A DNA stretch of 64,000 bases from Spirochaetales bacterium. GTDB taxonomy: Bacteria; Spirochaetota; Spirochaetia; DAHUYW01. The notes under the pieces are model-generated. The model did no database searches, was not told the DNA's origin, and saw only the letters and a program-made list of their open reading frames with translations. Shown piece by piece: positions 1-7,913 of this stretch. The stretch's first letter is position 1, and every line of letters starts with the position of its first letter. The stretch lies in assembly GCA_027306915.1 (NCBI GenBank), contig DAHUYW010000018.1:1-64000 (forward strand), read 5' to 3'. A program made the position numbers and the translations under genes.

Positions 1-16
1 CGTTCCTGTGCGCTCC

Positions 17-766
17 TCATTCCACAAGCTCCTCGGCCAAGGCGCCATACAACTCCCAGGCGAGGCTTCCGCTTTTGAGCGACCGGCCCGCATTCAGCGC
101 ACTGCGTACCGCCGCGCTCTTCAGGATCGAGCTCCGCGTTGTCATCCACGTGGCGATCTTCCGCAGACGCTCAGTCTCCCTCACCGTCACGATCGCTGGC
201 AGCGCCAGGAGCGTTGGGCGCCTCCCGGTCGCCTCCGCCGCCTGCGCCACCATCTCCGCGATCACCGGAAAGGCTCCGACCGTCCACCGGTTCGCCCCTA
301 CCGGCACCACCACCACGTCCGCAGCGTACAGCGCTAGGTTAAGCTCCAGCGTCAACGCCGGCGGCGTATCGATCACCACCACCTCTGCGCCTAACGCCCG
401 CACCGCCTTCGGGAACCGCAGCGCCACCCCGGGATCGTGGGCCAGCTCCACCCCCACCCGAGCCAATTGCGGCGTCGCCGGGATGATCGTCATCCTGTCA
501 ACGCCGCTCCCACCATGTGCCTCCATTTCGCAGTCGGCGAGACTCCTGCCCTCCACCAGCGCGCGGTACAGCGAGTGCTCCGCGATCGCAGCAACCGGAG
601 CGTCGCGGAGGAAGAAATCTGTCAGGCAGTTGTTGGGATCCGCGTCGATCACTACCACTCGCTTCCCCTGGGCCGCCGCCGCCCGCGCCGTAAACACCGC
701 CGCAGCGGTCTTTCCCACGCCCCCCTTCACCGACGCAAAAACAATGATTTTCATCGCCTCGCTCAT
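17..766 (-). CDS. ParA-family partition ATPase
   Basis: A 249-residue ParA/MinD-type ATPase. Residues 14-20 (KGGVGKT) are the deviant Walker A loop, D41-A-D43 the A' motif, and VVVIDTPPA near residue 130 the Walker B region. Such proteins segregate plasmids or integrative elements with a ParB-like partner; none is complete in this window. Its ATG overlaps the stop of the small upstream frame (ATGA), so the genes are translationally coupled. Its own stop overlaps another ATG at position 20, so a further gene probably begins there and runs off the left edge with only six codons visible. The family call is firm; the exact start (residue 1 or the Met at 5) is not. Confidence 0.9.
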   Translation of the reverse strand: MSEAMKIIVFASVKGGVGKTAAAVFTARAAAAQGKRVVVIDADPNNCLTDFFLRDAPVAAIAEHSLYRALVEGRSLADCEMEAHGGSGVDRMTIIPATPQLARVGVELAHDPGVALRFPKAVRALGAEVVVIDTPPALTLELNLALYAADVVVVPVGANRWTVGAFPVIAEMVAQAAEATGRRPTLLALPAIVTVRETERLRKIATWMTTRSSILKSAAVRSALNAGRSLKSGSLAWELYGALAEELVE

Positions 767-897
767 CCCGATTCGCCTCTGCCGCTTCCATCAGGCGCAA
801 GGACGCCGAGCTTCTGAACTCGCTCGATTGCCACCTCGCGGTCAGCAAGCTCTTCCGACGTTCTCGGCGCCTGAGCCTCACGCAGCAACCTCTCCAT
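763..897 (-). CDS. Small charged ORF, possibly the cut-off C-terminus of the upstream protein
   Basis: A 44-codon frame (begins MERLLREAQA) ending in ATGA overlap with the ParA gene. It lies in the same frame as the 181-residue protein at 934-1479 and is separated from its stop by only 12 codons, which also read as plausible charged helix. It is either a short gene with its own start at 897 or, more likely in my reading, the end of that upstream protein severed by a TGA. No recognised domain. Confidence 0.4.
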   Translation of the reverse strand: MERLLREAQAPRTSEELADREVAIERVQKLGVLAPDGSGRGESG

Positions 898-933
898 CTC
901 TTCTCGCAGCGTCCGGTCGGTATCCTCACGCGT

Positions 934-1479
934 TCAGGCCTTCGCGTTCTTTCGTCGCTTCTCGACTACATGCCGCTGCCACTCCATGAAATCGCGGCTG
1001 AAAAAGCTAGTTCGCCAAGGCTCGCGATCAAGACACATTCCGAATGCATCCCATATCGCGTCGACGGTCACTCCCGCCTCAATGACCCCTTCCACTTCGC
1101 CACAGTAGCGCCGGCTCATATACCCCGACGGGTGCCTCCGCGCCACGCTTTCCGCCTTCAACGCTTGGTACAGCTCCTGCGACATCCCCTCGTGGCCTTT
1201 CCCTCTCTCTCCTTTTGAAAACATGGAAAGAGAGAGCGTGTGTAACACCTTTCGTGGCATCCCGTGTTGCTGTTTCTGTAACATCTGATGTGACGCTTTC
1301 TGTAACATCACCATCCGCTTTCCCTTCTTGGCGCTCTGTGTCATGACGCACCCGATGCCGGCTTGAGCTCCCCACACCACGCCGCGTCTGTTCTGTCCAA
1401 TCTTTTCCGCCAACGAATTCAACGCGGTACTCAGCAATCCAAATCGCCTGATGCCGGAACGCTTCCCGATGGCGCCCAT
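934..1479 (-). CDS. Hypothetical mobile-element protein
   Basis: A 181-residue basic protein of unknown function, placed upstream of parA in a tightly packed run of genes. The second half (from about residue 99, MSQELYQALK) looks like ordinary folded protein. The middle is made of three degenerate 8-residue repeats (MLQKASHQ, MLQKQQHG, MPRKVLHT). The position just before parA, with internal repeats, recalls replication or accessory proteins of integrative plasmids, but no family is recognised. There is no clear ribosome binding site before 1479, and the first ~90 residues could belong to another frame. The TGA at 934-936 may be a mutation, because an open frame continues beyond it to 763. Confidence 0.45.
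   Translation of the reverse strand: MGAIGKRSGIRRFGLLSTALNSLAEKIGQNRRGVVWGAQAGIGCVMTQSAKKGKRMVMLQKASHQMLQKQQHGMPRKVLHTLSLSMFSKGERGKGHEGMSQELYQALKAESVARRHPSGYMSRRYCGEVEGVIEAGVTVDAIWDAFGMCLDREPWRTSFFSRDFMEWQRHVVEKRRKNAKA
1238..1309. repeat. Three degenerate 24-bp direct repeats
   Basis: Units at 1238-1261, 1262-1285 and 1286-1309. The last two share the 13-mer TTTCTGTAACATC at 1273-1285 and 1297-1309, exactly 24 bp apart. They encode 8-residue peptide repeats in the overlapping gene, but could also act as iteron-like binding sites. Confidence 0.6.
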
Positions 1480-1617
1480 GATGCGTCACTTTCAGAAGCC
1501 GAGCCCTGGAACCCCTACACGGCAGGGTATGCCCGAAGCTCGTTCTCCCCTATCCGGAGGTCTTACAGAAGGACCACCACCACCACACTCCAGACGCCGA
1601 GGCCACTCGCCGACCGA

Positions 1618-1989
1618 TCACGCTGCCCTCCCCGGCGTCGCCATTCGCGTTTTGCGGATCCGCGCCTGCTCCTTCGGCTCCATCGCCCACCACCGACGCT
1701 CAAGTTCATGGAGTGGCACCGACACCCACGAAATCACCGTCTCGAGCTTCCAGCAGTGCCCGTGCGTTGCCCCGCTCCAGTCCTCCGGTATCCCCCAACA
1801 TGGCAACAGGTGCGGATGCTGATCAAAGAACGACCGCGGTCGACCTCGCAGCTGCGCGCATGCCTCGCGGTTGAACCACATCCGTGACGGCAACACCCGA
1901 TCCCGCAACTCTGCGAGCGTCATCTCCACCGCAGTTGCCTTCCGCAGCAGCTCTTCGAACTTCTCAGCTTCAATTACCACTACCTGCAT
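1618..1989 (-). CDS. Hypothetical element protein, HTH-like
   Basis: About 123 residues starting MQVVVIEAEK. The start at 1989 is chosen because it has an AGGAAG ribosome binding site (GACGAGGAAGCACGGACG before ATG); the frame is open further upstream but without support. The N-terminus is a short acidic helix region (EKFEELLRKA). The middle segment (NREACAQLRGRPRSFF, then LLPCWGIPEDW) resembles the winged DNA-binding domains of excisionase-like or plasmid-encoded proteins, followed by a helical tail. No family is certain. It lies in the element between a ribbon-helix-helix gene and the parA group, all on the same strand. Confidence 0.5.
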   Translation of the reverse strand: MQVVVIEAEKFEELLRKATAVEMTLAELRDRVLPSRMWFNREACAQLRGRPRSFFDQHPHLLPCWGIPEDWSGATHGHCWKLETVISWVSVPLHELERRWWAMEPKEQARIRKTRMATPGRAA

Positions 1990-2211
1990 CGTCCGTGCTT
2001 CCTCGTCCGACTTCCCAATACTGAACAAGAGCCCGGGCAGGTTGCCAGGACAGGGTCGTGTCCTCGGCACCCGACCACGGGCATAGTCCTTTCACCGGCG
2101 CGGCGAGAGCAACGCCACTACGTCGCGCTCGTGTGCCCGGTGAAGTCCGCGAAGACAACTGACTTCCGACCAACCCGTCTGCGGTTGTGGGCTTGGCGAG
2201 AGGTTTGTCGG

Positions 2212-2409
2212 TCATCGAAGGTCCTCCGGGATTATCACGCCTTGAGCTGCATGGAGAGTGCGTTCTTCCTTTTGAACGAGCTCAATCCCGCGCTTGAGGA
2301 GATTTATTGCGGAATCCTGAATTCTGCGGTCGTTCTTTCGGGCGTCTCGTATCAGGAATTCCTTGATATGGGCAGGGCACCGGAAGGTGAGGGTCTCTGT
2401 CTTCGCCAT
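2212..2409 (-). CDS. Ribbon-helix-helix DNA-binding protein
   Basis: A 65-residue protein: beta strand TETLTFRCP followed by two helices (HIKEFLIRDARKN and QDSAINLLKRGIEL), the arrangement of the Arc/CopG ribbon-helix-helix fold. Such proteins bind tandem operator half-sites as dimers and usually repress their own promoter. A strong promoter containing two TTA(A/G)CTCAC repeats 20 bp apart lies directly upstream at 2423-2458, fitting autoregulation. It is probably a control or antitoxin-type protein of the integrated element; no toxin gene is obvious next to it. Confidence 0.65.
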   Translation of the reverse strand: MAKTETLTFRCPAHIKEFLIRDARKNDRRIQDSAINLLKRGIELVQKEERTLHAAQGVIIPEDLR

Positions 2410-2422
2410 AGTCTTCCTCTCG

Positions 2423-2458
2423 TTAACTCACAATAACAAACATTAGCTCACTTGTCAA
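2423..2458 (-). promoter_or_regulatory. Sigma-70 promoter with tandem repeats for the RHH gene
   Basis: On the minus strand TTGACA (2458-2453), a 17-bp spacer, then TATTGT (2435-2430). The plus strand carries TTAACTCAC (2423-2431) and TTAGCTCAC (2443-2451), two copies exactly 20 bp apart that overlap the promoter, as expected for a ribbon-helix-helix operator. Confidence 0.6.
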
Positions 2459-2473
2459 GAACAAGACTTTAAG

Positions 2474-2502
2474 TTGTGGGAAAGGGAAGTTTGTGATATG
2501 AG
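2474..2502 (+). promoter_or_regulatory. Promoter for the 2509 gene, leaderless geometry
   Basis: TTGTGG (2474-2479), 17-bp spacer, TATGAG (2497-2502). The ATG at 2509 is only 6 nt past the -10 box, so transcription should begin at or next to the start codon. Confidence 0.45.
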
Positions 2503-2508
2503 AGAACA

Positions 2509-2823
2509 ATGGGCAGGAGAACTGTAGGGGAAAAAAAAGACGAGACAATCACAATCCGCGTGCCACGAGACTTAAAGGACAGAATCCGGAGGCTGATGGT
2601 CGGTCCCTATCAGCACCTCGAATTCCAGCAAATGGTATTGCTACTCATAGAGAAAGGATTCCCTGTTCACGAAGCGGGCGTGCTAGCGGAAAACTGGCAG
2701 AAGCACGGATCCTCCGAGGACAAAGGGAGAGGCGGCCGAGAAGGTAGAGCCTCCCATGAAATAGATCCTGCGGATCGGGCAACCGACAAGAGAGGCACGA
2801 CCCGAGATACCCCCAGAAAGTGA
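2509..2823 (+). CDS. Small DNA-binding protein, RHH-like N-terminus
   Basis: A 104-residue protein divergent from the RHH gene at 2212. Residues ~10-50 (DETITIRVPRDLKDRIRRL, then a helix ending LLLIEKGF) have the strand-helix-helix pattern of ribbon-helix-helix proteins. The second half is polar, rich in Asp, Arg and Gly, and probably disordered. Together with its neighbour it may form a small regulatory switch for the element. There is no Shine-Dalgarno sequence, and the start codon lies just after a promoter -10 box. Function beyond DNA binding is unknown. Confidence 0.6.
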   Translation: MGRRTVGEKKDETITIRVPRDLKDRIRRLMVGPYQHLEFQQMVLLLIEKGFPVHEAGVLAENWQKHGSSEDKGRGGREGRASHEIDPADRATDKRGTTRDTPRK

Positions 2824-3121
2824 GGCCGAGCACGTCGCTTCAAGATCTCGGAAGCCGAGACCGGAGTTCCGTCAGGCAGTGGTATTCGGGTGGGAAGTTG
2901 GGGAGCTGTATTCCGAAAACCGACCAGCTAGCCGCTTTGGCATGGCAAGACCAATGTTCCTGATCGAGCCTACAGAAGGTCTCGGGCAGGTTGAGCATTG
3001 GCAAAATCAAGCCGCAGGACGGTGCGACCCAGCGCTGCGATACGGTAGACCCGAGAAGACCGAGACGGGGAACACCAATTGCTTACTCCGCGAGCGACGC
3101 CTCCCATTCTGAGCCCCGCAA
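2824..3121. other. About 300 bp without a supported gene
   Basis: Short frames exist on both strands, but none has a ribosome binding site, promoter or recognisable protein pattern. I read it as decayed or spacer DNA inside the integrated element. Confidence 0.4.
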
Positions 3122-3399
3122 CCCGGTATCGAGGAAAGAGTATGCTACGCGGAACGTTACCTTGACTCGGATCGTGCAAGAAAAGTGATTGCCAACTTCT
3201 CGAAAAGAAGCCGCGGAATCCTGGAGTGCTGGGCCACAGGAGACATCACGACACGGGAAGTGGCTGCCGGCGGGGTAGGGGAATAACTGTGGAAGCTGTC
3301 CTGGAGGATATCCAGGCAATCCGAGAGTGGCCTCCGAAGCTCAAGCGCGAGGAGTTCGAGCCGCAGAAAACCCGCGAGGACGCTGGCGGGGCTTCCTAG
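3122..3399 (+). pseudogene. Frameshifted remnant of a small HTH protein
   Basis: Two overlapping plus-strand frames read as one protein if joined near 3280. The first (from 3122 to a TAA at 3284) contains SRGILECWATGDITTREVAA. The second (from ~3280 to a TAG at 3397) continues GITVEAVLEDIQAIREWPPK. Joined, they make a helix-turn-helix-like segment (EVAA..GITVEAVLEDI). No good start codon is present in the first frame. Likely an inactivated regulator of the element; the reconstruction is inference. Confidence 0.3.
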
Positions 3400-3503
3400 G
3401 GGGCCTCCCTCGACAATGAGAGGACTACACAAGAGCTATTGAGGCGACCTAGGTGCGCGCATATCGTTCCAGCCGCACCATCGATCACGATGAGTTGACA
3501 GTT

Positions 3504-4739
3504 CTAAGCCGCCCCGATCAGCTCTGCCGCTGCCTTCCGTTGCGCCTCGAAAACGATCTCCTCGATGTGGGTGTAGCGCCTGCGAGTCTTGTTGTTGGTC
3601 CAGCCGCCCATGTAGTCGTTGAGCACTTCCGGGTCGATCCCCTGGTTCTGGAGCTTCTCGGTCAAATAGGTCGTGAGTGTGTGCCTGAAGCTGTGCGGTT
3701 TGAGGTTTCGCCCCACTCTGTCGATCCCTGCTCTCGCGCAAAAGTCGTTGAAGCGCTTTCGCCACCACGTTTCGCCGAAAGTGCCTCCTTCGCGGTAGCA
3801 AAAGATGTGGTCCGCGTCGGCTGTACGGTACGGTCGCTCGCGCAAGTCCAGAAGCGCCTCCACAGTTCGCAGCGGCACCGGAACCCTCCGCGCTCCACCC
3901 CACTTCACTTCAGTGTTGTCATTTTCGCCTTTGTGCCATGACTCCCGGACGTCGATAACACCTCGGATGAAGTCCACGTGCCCCCACTTAAGGCCGAGAA
4001 CCTCACCCCGTCGCATTCCCGCGGTCATCGCCACCAGGTACGCGGCATAATCGTAACGGTCGCGCCAGTGGCCGAGCGAATCTGGCGGGAAAAGCGCTGC
4101 CGTTTCCTCGCGTGTGAAGATGCCTGGCTTCTTCTCGTCGTATTGAATCTTTCCGACACCGTCGAACGGGTTGAAGAGCACTTGGTGGCGCCCGCGTCGA
4201 GTGATCTCCTCCTGGTAGACCGTGTGAAGAATCGTCATAACCCGATTCACCCTGTTCGAGCTTAACGTCTTCAGCGAGCCGTTCTTTGTCGGTATCTTGA
4301 GCGATCGCAACCTCGATCGGAAATCAATGCAATCACCCGGTTGGATTCCCAAAAAAAAGTAGTCGGCGATGGGATCGGCAAGTACGTAGAGCTCGATCGC
4401 CCGCCGGCTACTCATTGCGTGCAGCCGCGACATGCGTTTGTTCTCGTCAAGAAGCCTTCGGATATGGGGGCAGCGGTCCCAGACGTAGTAGTCGGCGAGA
4501 ACCTCCCTGAGGGAAAGTCCAACGAGCTCTTGATTCTGTCCTTCGAACGCTGCCTTGGCGACCTTGACGGCCTGCACAAGGCTTTTCGTGTAGGTAGACC
4601 GTCGCTTGTTGCGCGGCCATCCTTTCAGCCGGTAGAAGTAATAGGAGCCCTTCGAAATCCGGAAGACCCGGTAGTCCTCGGCGTGTCGAGCCACTCCGTA
4701 ACCCTCCACGGGTACGAATGTATGCAAATATGCATGCAA
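3504..4739 (-). CDS. Tyrosine recombinase (phage-type integrase)
   Basis: A 411-residue integrase. The N-terminal ~200 residues form arm- and core-binding regions. The catalytic domain shows R243 in AGMRRGEVLGL, H349-x-x-R352 in KPHSFRHTLTTYL, W380 in the place of the usual His/Trp, and the nucleophile Y389 in TRRRYTH. All tyrosine recombinase signature residues are present, so it should be active. It lies 72 bp from the 3' end of tRNA-Arg and points away from it, the standard arrangement for an element inserted in a tRNA gene. The start codon sits in a TGCATATTTGCAT near-palindrome that may be a binding site. Confidence 0.93.
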   Translation of the reverse strand: MHAYLHTFVPVEGYGVARHAEDYRVFRISKGSYYFYRLKGWPRNKRRSTYTKSLVQAVKVAKAAFEGQNQELVGLSLREVLADYYVWDRCPHIRRLLDENKRMSRLHAMSSRRAIELYVLADPIADYFFLGIQPGDCIDFRSRLRSLKIPTKNGSLKTLSSNRVNRVMTILHTVYQEEITRRGRHQVLFNPFDGVGKIQYDEKKPGIFTREETAALFPPDSLGHWRDRYDYAAYLVAMTAGMRRGEVLGLKWGHVDFIRGVIDVRESWHKGENDNTEVKWGGARRVPVPLRTVEALLDLRERPYRTADADHIFCYREGGTFGETWWRKRFNDFCARAGIDRVGRNLKPHSFRHTLTTYLTEKLQNQGIDPEVLNDYMGGWTNNKTRRRYTHIEEIVFEAQRKAAAELIGAA

Positions 4740-4810
4740 GCGACCCCTTGGCTCGAAGGCGACCGCTCCTTCGAACCCTCTAAACTGTTACGGCAAAAGG
4801 ACTAACGGTA

Positions 4811-4884
4811 TGAGCAATGCGGGATTCGAACCCACGACCTCTAGCTCCGGAGGCTAGCGCTCTATCCAGCTGAGCTAATTGCCC
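4811..4884 (-). tRNA. tRNA-Arg (anticodon CCG)
   Basis: A full cloverleaf on the minus strand. The acceptor stem GGGCAAT pairs with ATTGCTC (one G-U), the D arm is AGCTCAGCTGGATAGAGC, the anticodon stem CTAGC/GCTAG encloses the loop CTCCGGA with anticodon CCG (reads CGG), and the T arm contains GGTTCGAATCC. The CCA end is not encoded. It is the likely integration site of the element to its left; the element should carry the tRNA 3' end as one attachment sequence. Confidence 0.93.
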
Positions 4885-4894
4885 TCAATTAAAA

Positions 4895-4923
4895 ACACTA
4901 TCCCAGGACCATGCGGCTGTCAA
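4895..4923 (-). promoter_or_regulatory. Promoter of tRNA-Arg
   Basis: On the minus strand TTGACA (4923-4918), 17-bp spacer, TAGTGT (4900-4895), 11 bp before the mature tRNA 5' end. Confidence 0.6.
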
Positions 4924-4984
4924 GTTCCGCCAGAGCGCGAGCAAGGAGACGCGGGCGGCACGACGCCCCGCGACCACGCTTTGC

Positions 4985-5012
4985 TTGACAGCGAAGTTCC
5001 TACTGCTACAAT
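4985..5012 (+). promoter_or_regulatory. Strong promoter, leaderless geometry
   Basis: TTGACA (4985-4990), 16-bp spacer, TACAAT (5007-5012). The GTG of the DUF4321 gene is at 5020, 7 nt after the -10 box, so the transcript should start at the initiation codon. Confidence 0.65.
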
Positions 5013-5019
5013 TGCCCGC

Positions 5020-5256
5020 GTGAAGCTGTCGAAAAAAAACCTCACTCCGCTTGTGACCATCATCATTATGGGGCTTGTGATCGGGACGCTCGCGTGGGAC
5101 ATCGTGGAGCGCATCTTTGCCGCGGCAGGGATGCCATTCTCCCTGAGCACCGGGCGCGTCGGTTTCGATCTTGACGTCATCGCTTTCTATATCCGGGTCA
5201 ATCCCGGCAGCTTCCTCGGCGCAGCCGGGGGGGTCCTCCTTTTTCGGGGGCTATAG
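5020..5256 (+). CDS. DUF4321 small membrane protein
   Basis: A 78-residue protein starting at GTG (KLSKKNLTPLVTIIIMGLVI). It has an N-terminal transmembrane helix (PLVTIIIMGLVIGTLAWDIV), a short loop and a hydrophobic C-terminus, matching the DUF4321 family that in spirochaetes and clostridia often precedes maf. Function is unknown; cytoplasmic membrane location is inferred. The frame is open further upstream, but the promoter at 4985 makes 5020 the likely start. maf begins 13 nt downstream, so the two are co-transcribed. Confidence 0.75.
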   Translation: MKLSKKNLTPLVTIIIMGLVIGTLAWDIVERIFAAAGMPFSLSTGRVGFDLDVIAFYIRVNPGSFLGAAGGVLLFRGL

Positions 5257-5269
5257 ATACGGGTCGACC

Positions 5270-5920
5270 ATGATCGAATCGGGCCCTTCTGCGGAACAGG
5301 CCGACAGCAACGCCATCCAGCCCCTTGTCCTCGTTTCGGCCTCGCCGAGGCGAAGGGAGCTCCTCGAGCAGATCGGCATTCCCTTCGTCGTGGAACCGGT
5401 CGAAGTGGACGAGGGCCTCACCGCCGGGCTTGCGCCGGTCGCCCAGACGATCACGATCGCTCGGCGGAAGATCGGAGCCTATCTCGAGGGGATGGCGGCA
5501 GCTCGCCGGCCGGCGGTGCGGTGGGCTCTCGCGGCCGATACGCTCGTCAACCTGGACGGGCGGCTCATCGGAAAGCCCGCCACGGAGGAGGAAGCCGCGC
5601 GGGTCCTCGCCGAGCTCGCGGGCAGGGCCCATTTCGTGGTCACCGGTCTCGCGCTCTACAACCCCCTCACCGCGGAGATTACCACCGGCTCTGCGGTCAC
5701 CGAGGTTGCATTCGCCCCCCTCTCTGCGGCCGAAATCGATTGGTACATTTCAACCGGAGAATGGAAAGACGTGGCCGGCGGGTATAGAATTCAGGGCAAG
5801 GGAACGCTCTTGATCGAATCCTTCACGGGCTCGTACAGCAACGTCATGGGCTTGCCAACGCGGGCGATTTATGGCATGTTACAGGATCAAGGACATCCAT
5901 ATTTCCCGAAAGGGAACTAA
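5270..5920 (+). CDS. maf: Maf/YhdE-type nucleotide pyrophosphatase
   Basis: A 216-residue Maf protein, a house-cleaning enzyme that hydrolyses non-canonical or surplus nucleoside triphosphates (dTTP/UTP type in the YhdE subgroup) to monophosphates. Seen: the SASPRRRELL motif at ~23-32, AADTLV with the metal-binding Asp at ~85, GKP shortly after, and AGGYRIQGKG near the C-terminus, which places it in the YhdE rather than the YceF subgroup. It follows the DUF4321 gene and precedes the rpsB string. The ATG at 5270 gives the usual family length; the frame is open upstream but overlaps DUF4321. Confidence 0.92.
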   Translation: MIESGPSAEQADSNAIQPLVLVSASPRRRELLEQIGIPFVVEPVEVDEGLTAGLAPVAQTITIARRKIGAYLEGMAAARRPAVRWALAADTLVNLDGRLIGKPATEEEAARVLAELAGRAHFVVTGLALYNPLTAEITTGSAVTEVAFAPLSAAEIDWYISTGEWKDVAGGYRIQGKGTLLIESFTGSYSNVMGLPTRAIYGMLQDQGHPYFPKGN

Positions 5921-6021
5921 TCTTCCGTCGCCTGCGGCCTGCGTTTGTGGCGGTGCCGGAGCGCGACGAGAAACAGAGAAGGCGGGAGTTACCCTTGCGG
6001 TAGCTCTGTGAGGAGGAGATC

Positions 6022-6978
6022 TTGGCAGTAGTTACCATGAAGAACCTGCTCGAGTCCGGTGTGCACTTCGGCCATCAGACCAAGCGGTGGGATCCTCGGA
6101 TGAAGAAGTACATCTTCGCCGAGCGGAATGGCATTCACATCATCGACCTGCAAAAGACGATTGCCGCCATCAAAGAAGCCTATGAGGCAGTCCGTAAGAC
6201 GGTCCTCGACGGCAAGGCGGTGCTCTTTATCGGTACTAAGAAACAGGCTCAGCTCGCCATCGAGCGCGAGGCCCAGCGCTGCGGCATGTTCTACGTCAAC
6301 AACCGTTGGCTGGGTGGAATGCTCACGAACTTTTCTACCATAAAGAGGTCCATTCTGCGGTTCAAAAAGCTTGAAAAGATGGAGATCGACGGATCTTTCG
6401 AAAGCCTTACCAAGAAAGAGGTTGCGAGGCTCACGAAGGAGAAGGTGCGCCTGGAGAAGAATCTCGGCGGCATCAAGGAAATGAAGGACCTCCCCGGGGC
6501 GATCTTCGTCATCGACACCAAAAAGGAAGCAATCGCCGTCGCCGAGGCCATGAGGATGAAGATTCCGATCATTGCGATCGTGGATACCAACTGCAATCCC
6601 ACGGGTATCACCTACCCGATCCCGGGCAACGACGACGCGATTCGCGCCATTACCCTCTTTACCCAAATCATCGCGAATGCAGTCATCGAGGCGGACAACG
6701 AGATAGGCCTCGAGGTCATCGAGACCCTCCAGGAAGAGGAAGCCACCGAGCCTGCGGCCGCAGCTGTGGGCGCCGAGGGCGGGCCAGTCGATTCCGAGCT
6801 TCTCACGGCGCCGCTTGCGGAGCGAATCGGCGAGAAAGCGCCAGTGGTCGAAGAGCCAAAACCCGTCTTTACGCAGGAAGACTACTCCAACTACACACCG
6901 ACCGAGGAGGAGCACAAGGCCGAAGAGGGTGAGCCCGAAGCTGAGGCGATCGTCGACGAGGACAAGCTGTACGAATAG
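6022..6978 (+). CDS. rpsB: Ribosomal protein uS2
   Basis: A 318-residue small-subunit protein S2. It starts at TTG ([20 protein letters not shown]) preceded by GAGGAGGAG at 6010-6018. The S2 core occupies the first ~235 residues with the expected GVHFGHQT and [12 protein letters not shown] segments. The last ~80 residues are an acidic, Ala/Glu-rich tail ending [13 protein letters not shown], longer than in most bacteria. It is the first gene of rpsB-tsf-frr-uppS-cdsA-rseP. The 100-nt region before it is GC-rich and could hold autoregulatory structure, but I cannot show it. Confidence 0.96.
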   Translation: MAVVTMKNLLESGVHFGHQTKRWDPRMKKYIFAERNGIHIIDLQKTIAAIKEAYEAVRKTVLDGKAVLFIGTKKQAQLAIEREAQRCGMFYVNNRWLGGMLTNFSTIKRSILRFKKLEKMEIDGSFESLTKKEVARLTKEKVRLEKNLGGIKEMKDLPGAIFVIDTKKEAIAVAEAMRMKIPIIAIVDTNCNPTGITYPIPGNDDAIRAITLFTQIIANAVIEADNEIGLEVIETLQEEEATEPAAAAVGAEGGPVDSELLTAPLAERIGEKAPVVEEPKPVFTQEDYSNYTPTEEEHKAEEGEPEAEAIVDEDKLYE

Positions 6979-7055
6979 GACCACATGCACCGGCCCACGA
7001 CGACCTGCATCGTGCGTGGCCGCCACGGGCACTGAACACAACGAGGAGTAGAACA

Positions 7056-7904
7056 GTGGATATCACGGCTGGAGATGTAAAGAAGCTTCGCGAGAGAACA
7101 GGCGCAGGAATGCTGGACTGCAAGAAGGCGCTCACCGAGGCCGAGGGCGATTTCGCCAAGGCCGAAAAGATTCTCAAAGAGATGGGTCTTGCCGCAGCAA
7201 CCAAGCGAAGCGGGAGGGCGACCAATGAAGGACGCATATTCACGCGCGTCGAGCGCTCCGTCGCCGGGCTGCTTGAAGTCTCCTGCGAGACCGATTTCGT
7301 GGCGCGCAACGACGAGTTCATCGCATTCGGAACCGACGCCCTCAAATTGATTGTCGACAAGAACCTTACCAGCGTTACGCCGGAGCTCTCCGAGAAGGTC
7401 GCGGGGATCGTCGGCCGCATAAAGGAAAACATTACCCTCCGGCGCTTCAAGGTCCTGCCGATCAGCGCCAGCGAGATGGTCGTCGACTATGTCCACGGCG
7501 AGGGCAGCATTGGAGTCTTGGTCAAAGTTCGCGCGGAAAACTCGACCCTTCTGTCGAACGAGCGGGTGAAGGGCTTCGCCTTCGACTGCGCCCTCCACAT
7601 AGCGGCGTTCAACCCGATGTTCCTCAAGCGTGAGAATGTCGATCCTGCCTATCTCAAAGAACAGGAGGAAATCTTCACGAAGCAGACCGAAAGCCTCAAT
7701 AAGCCGGCGAATGTTCGCGAAGGCATCGTGAAGGGCAAGATCAATAAGCACCTCTCCGAAATATGCCTCCTGCAGCAGCCCTTTGTGAAGGACGACAAGT
7801 TGAGCGTCTCCCAGGTCATGGACAAGGTGATCAAAGAAGTCGGCGGGAAGATCGAGATCGTCGACTATCTGTACTTCCGGACCGGCGAGGAGCTCGCCTC
7901 ATAG
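7056..7904 (+). CDS. tsf: Elongation factor Ts
   Basis: A 282-residue EF-Ts, the guanine nucleotide exchange factor of EF-Tu. It starts at GTG 7056 after GAGGAG. The N-terminal UBA-like domain carries DVKKLRERTGAGMLDCKKAL, followed by the conserved EGDFAKAEKILKEMG and GRATNEGRI, then the core with SCETDFVARND. Normal family length. It lies 77 bp downstream of rpsB and just before frr; pyrH, often found between tsf and frr, is absent here. Confidence 0.96.
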   Translation: MDITAGDVKKLRERTGAGMLDCKKALTEAEGDFAKAEKILKEMGLAAATKRSGRATNEGRIFTRVERSVAGLLEVSCETDFVARNDEFIAFGTDALKLIVDKNLTSVTPELSEKVAGIVGRIKENITLRRFKVLPISASEMVVDYVHGEGSIGVLVKVRAENSTLLSNERVKGFAFDCALHIAAFNPMFLKRENVDPAYLKEQEEIFTKQTESLNKPANVREGIVKGKINKHLSEICLLQQPFVKDDKLSVSQVMDKVIKEVGGKIEIVDYLYFRTGEELAS

Positions 7905-7913
7905 GAGAACGCA

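Noticed and set aside
1970..2215. An 81-codon minus-strand frame whose ATG overlaps the RHH stop
   Set aside because: The overlap is suggestive of coupling, but the second part runs over the start of the 1618-1989 gene in another frame and the sequence lacks any fold-like pattern.
2131..2436. A 101-codon plus-strand frame
   Set aside because: It is antisense to the RHH gene and its promoter, with no ribosome binding site.
4716..4741. TGCA-rich near-palindrome at the integrase start as an attachment core
   Set aside because: It is not part of the tRNA, and attachment in such elements normally uses the tRNA 3' end; it may be a protein-binding site but this is not supported further.
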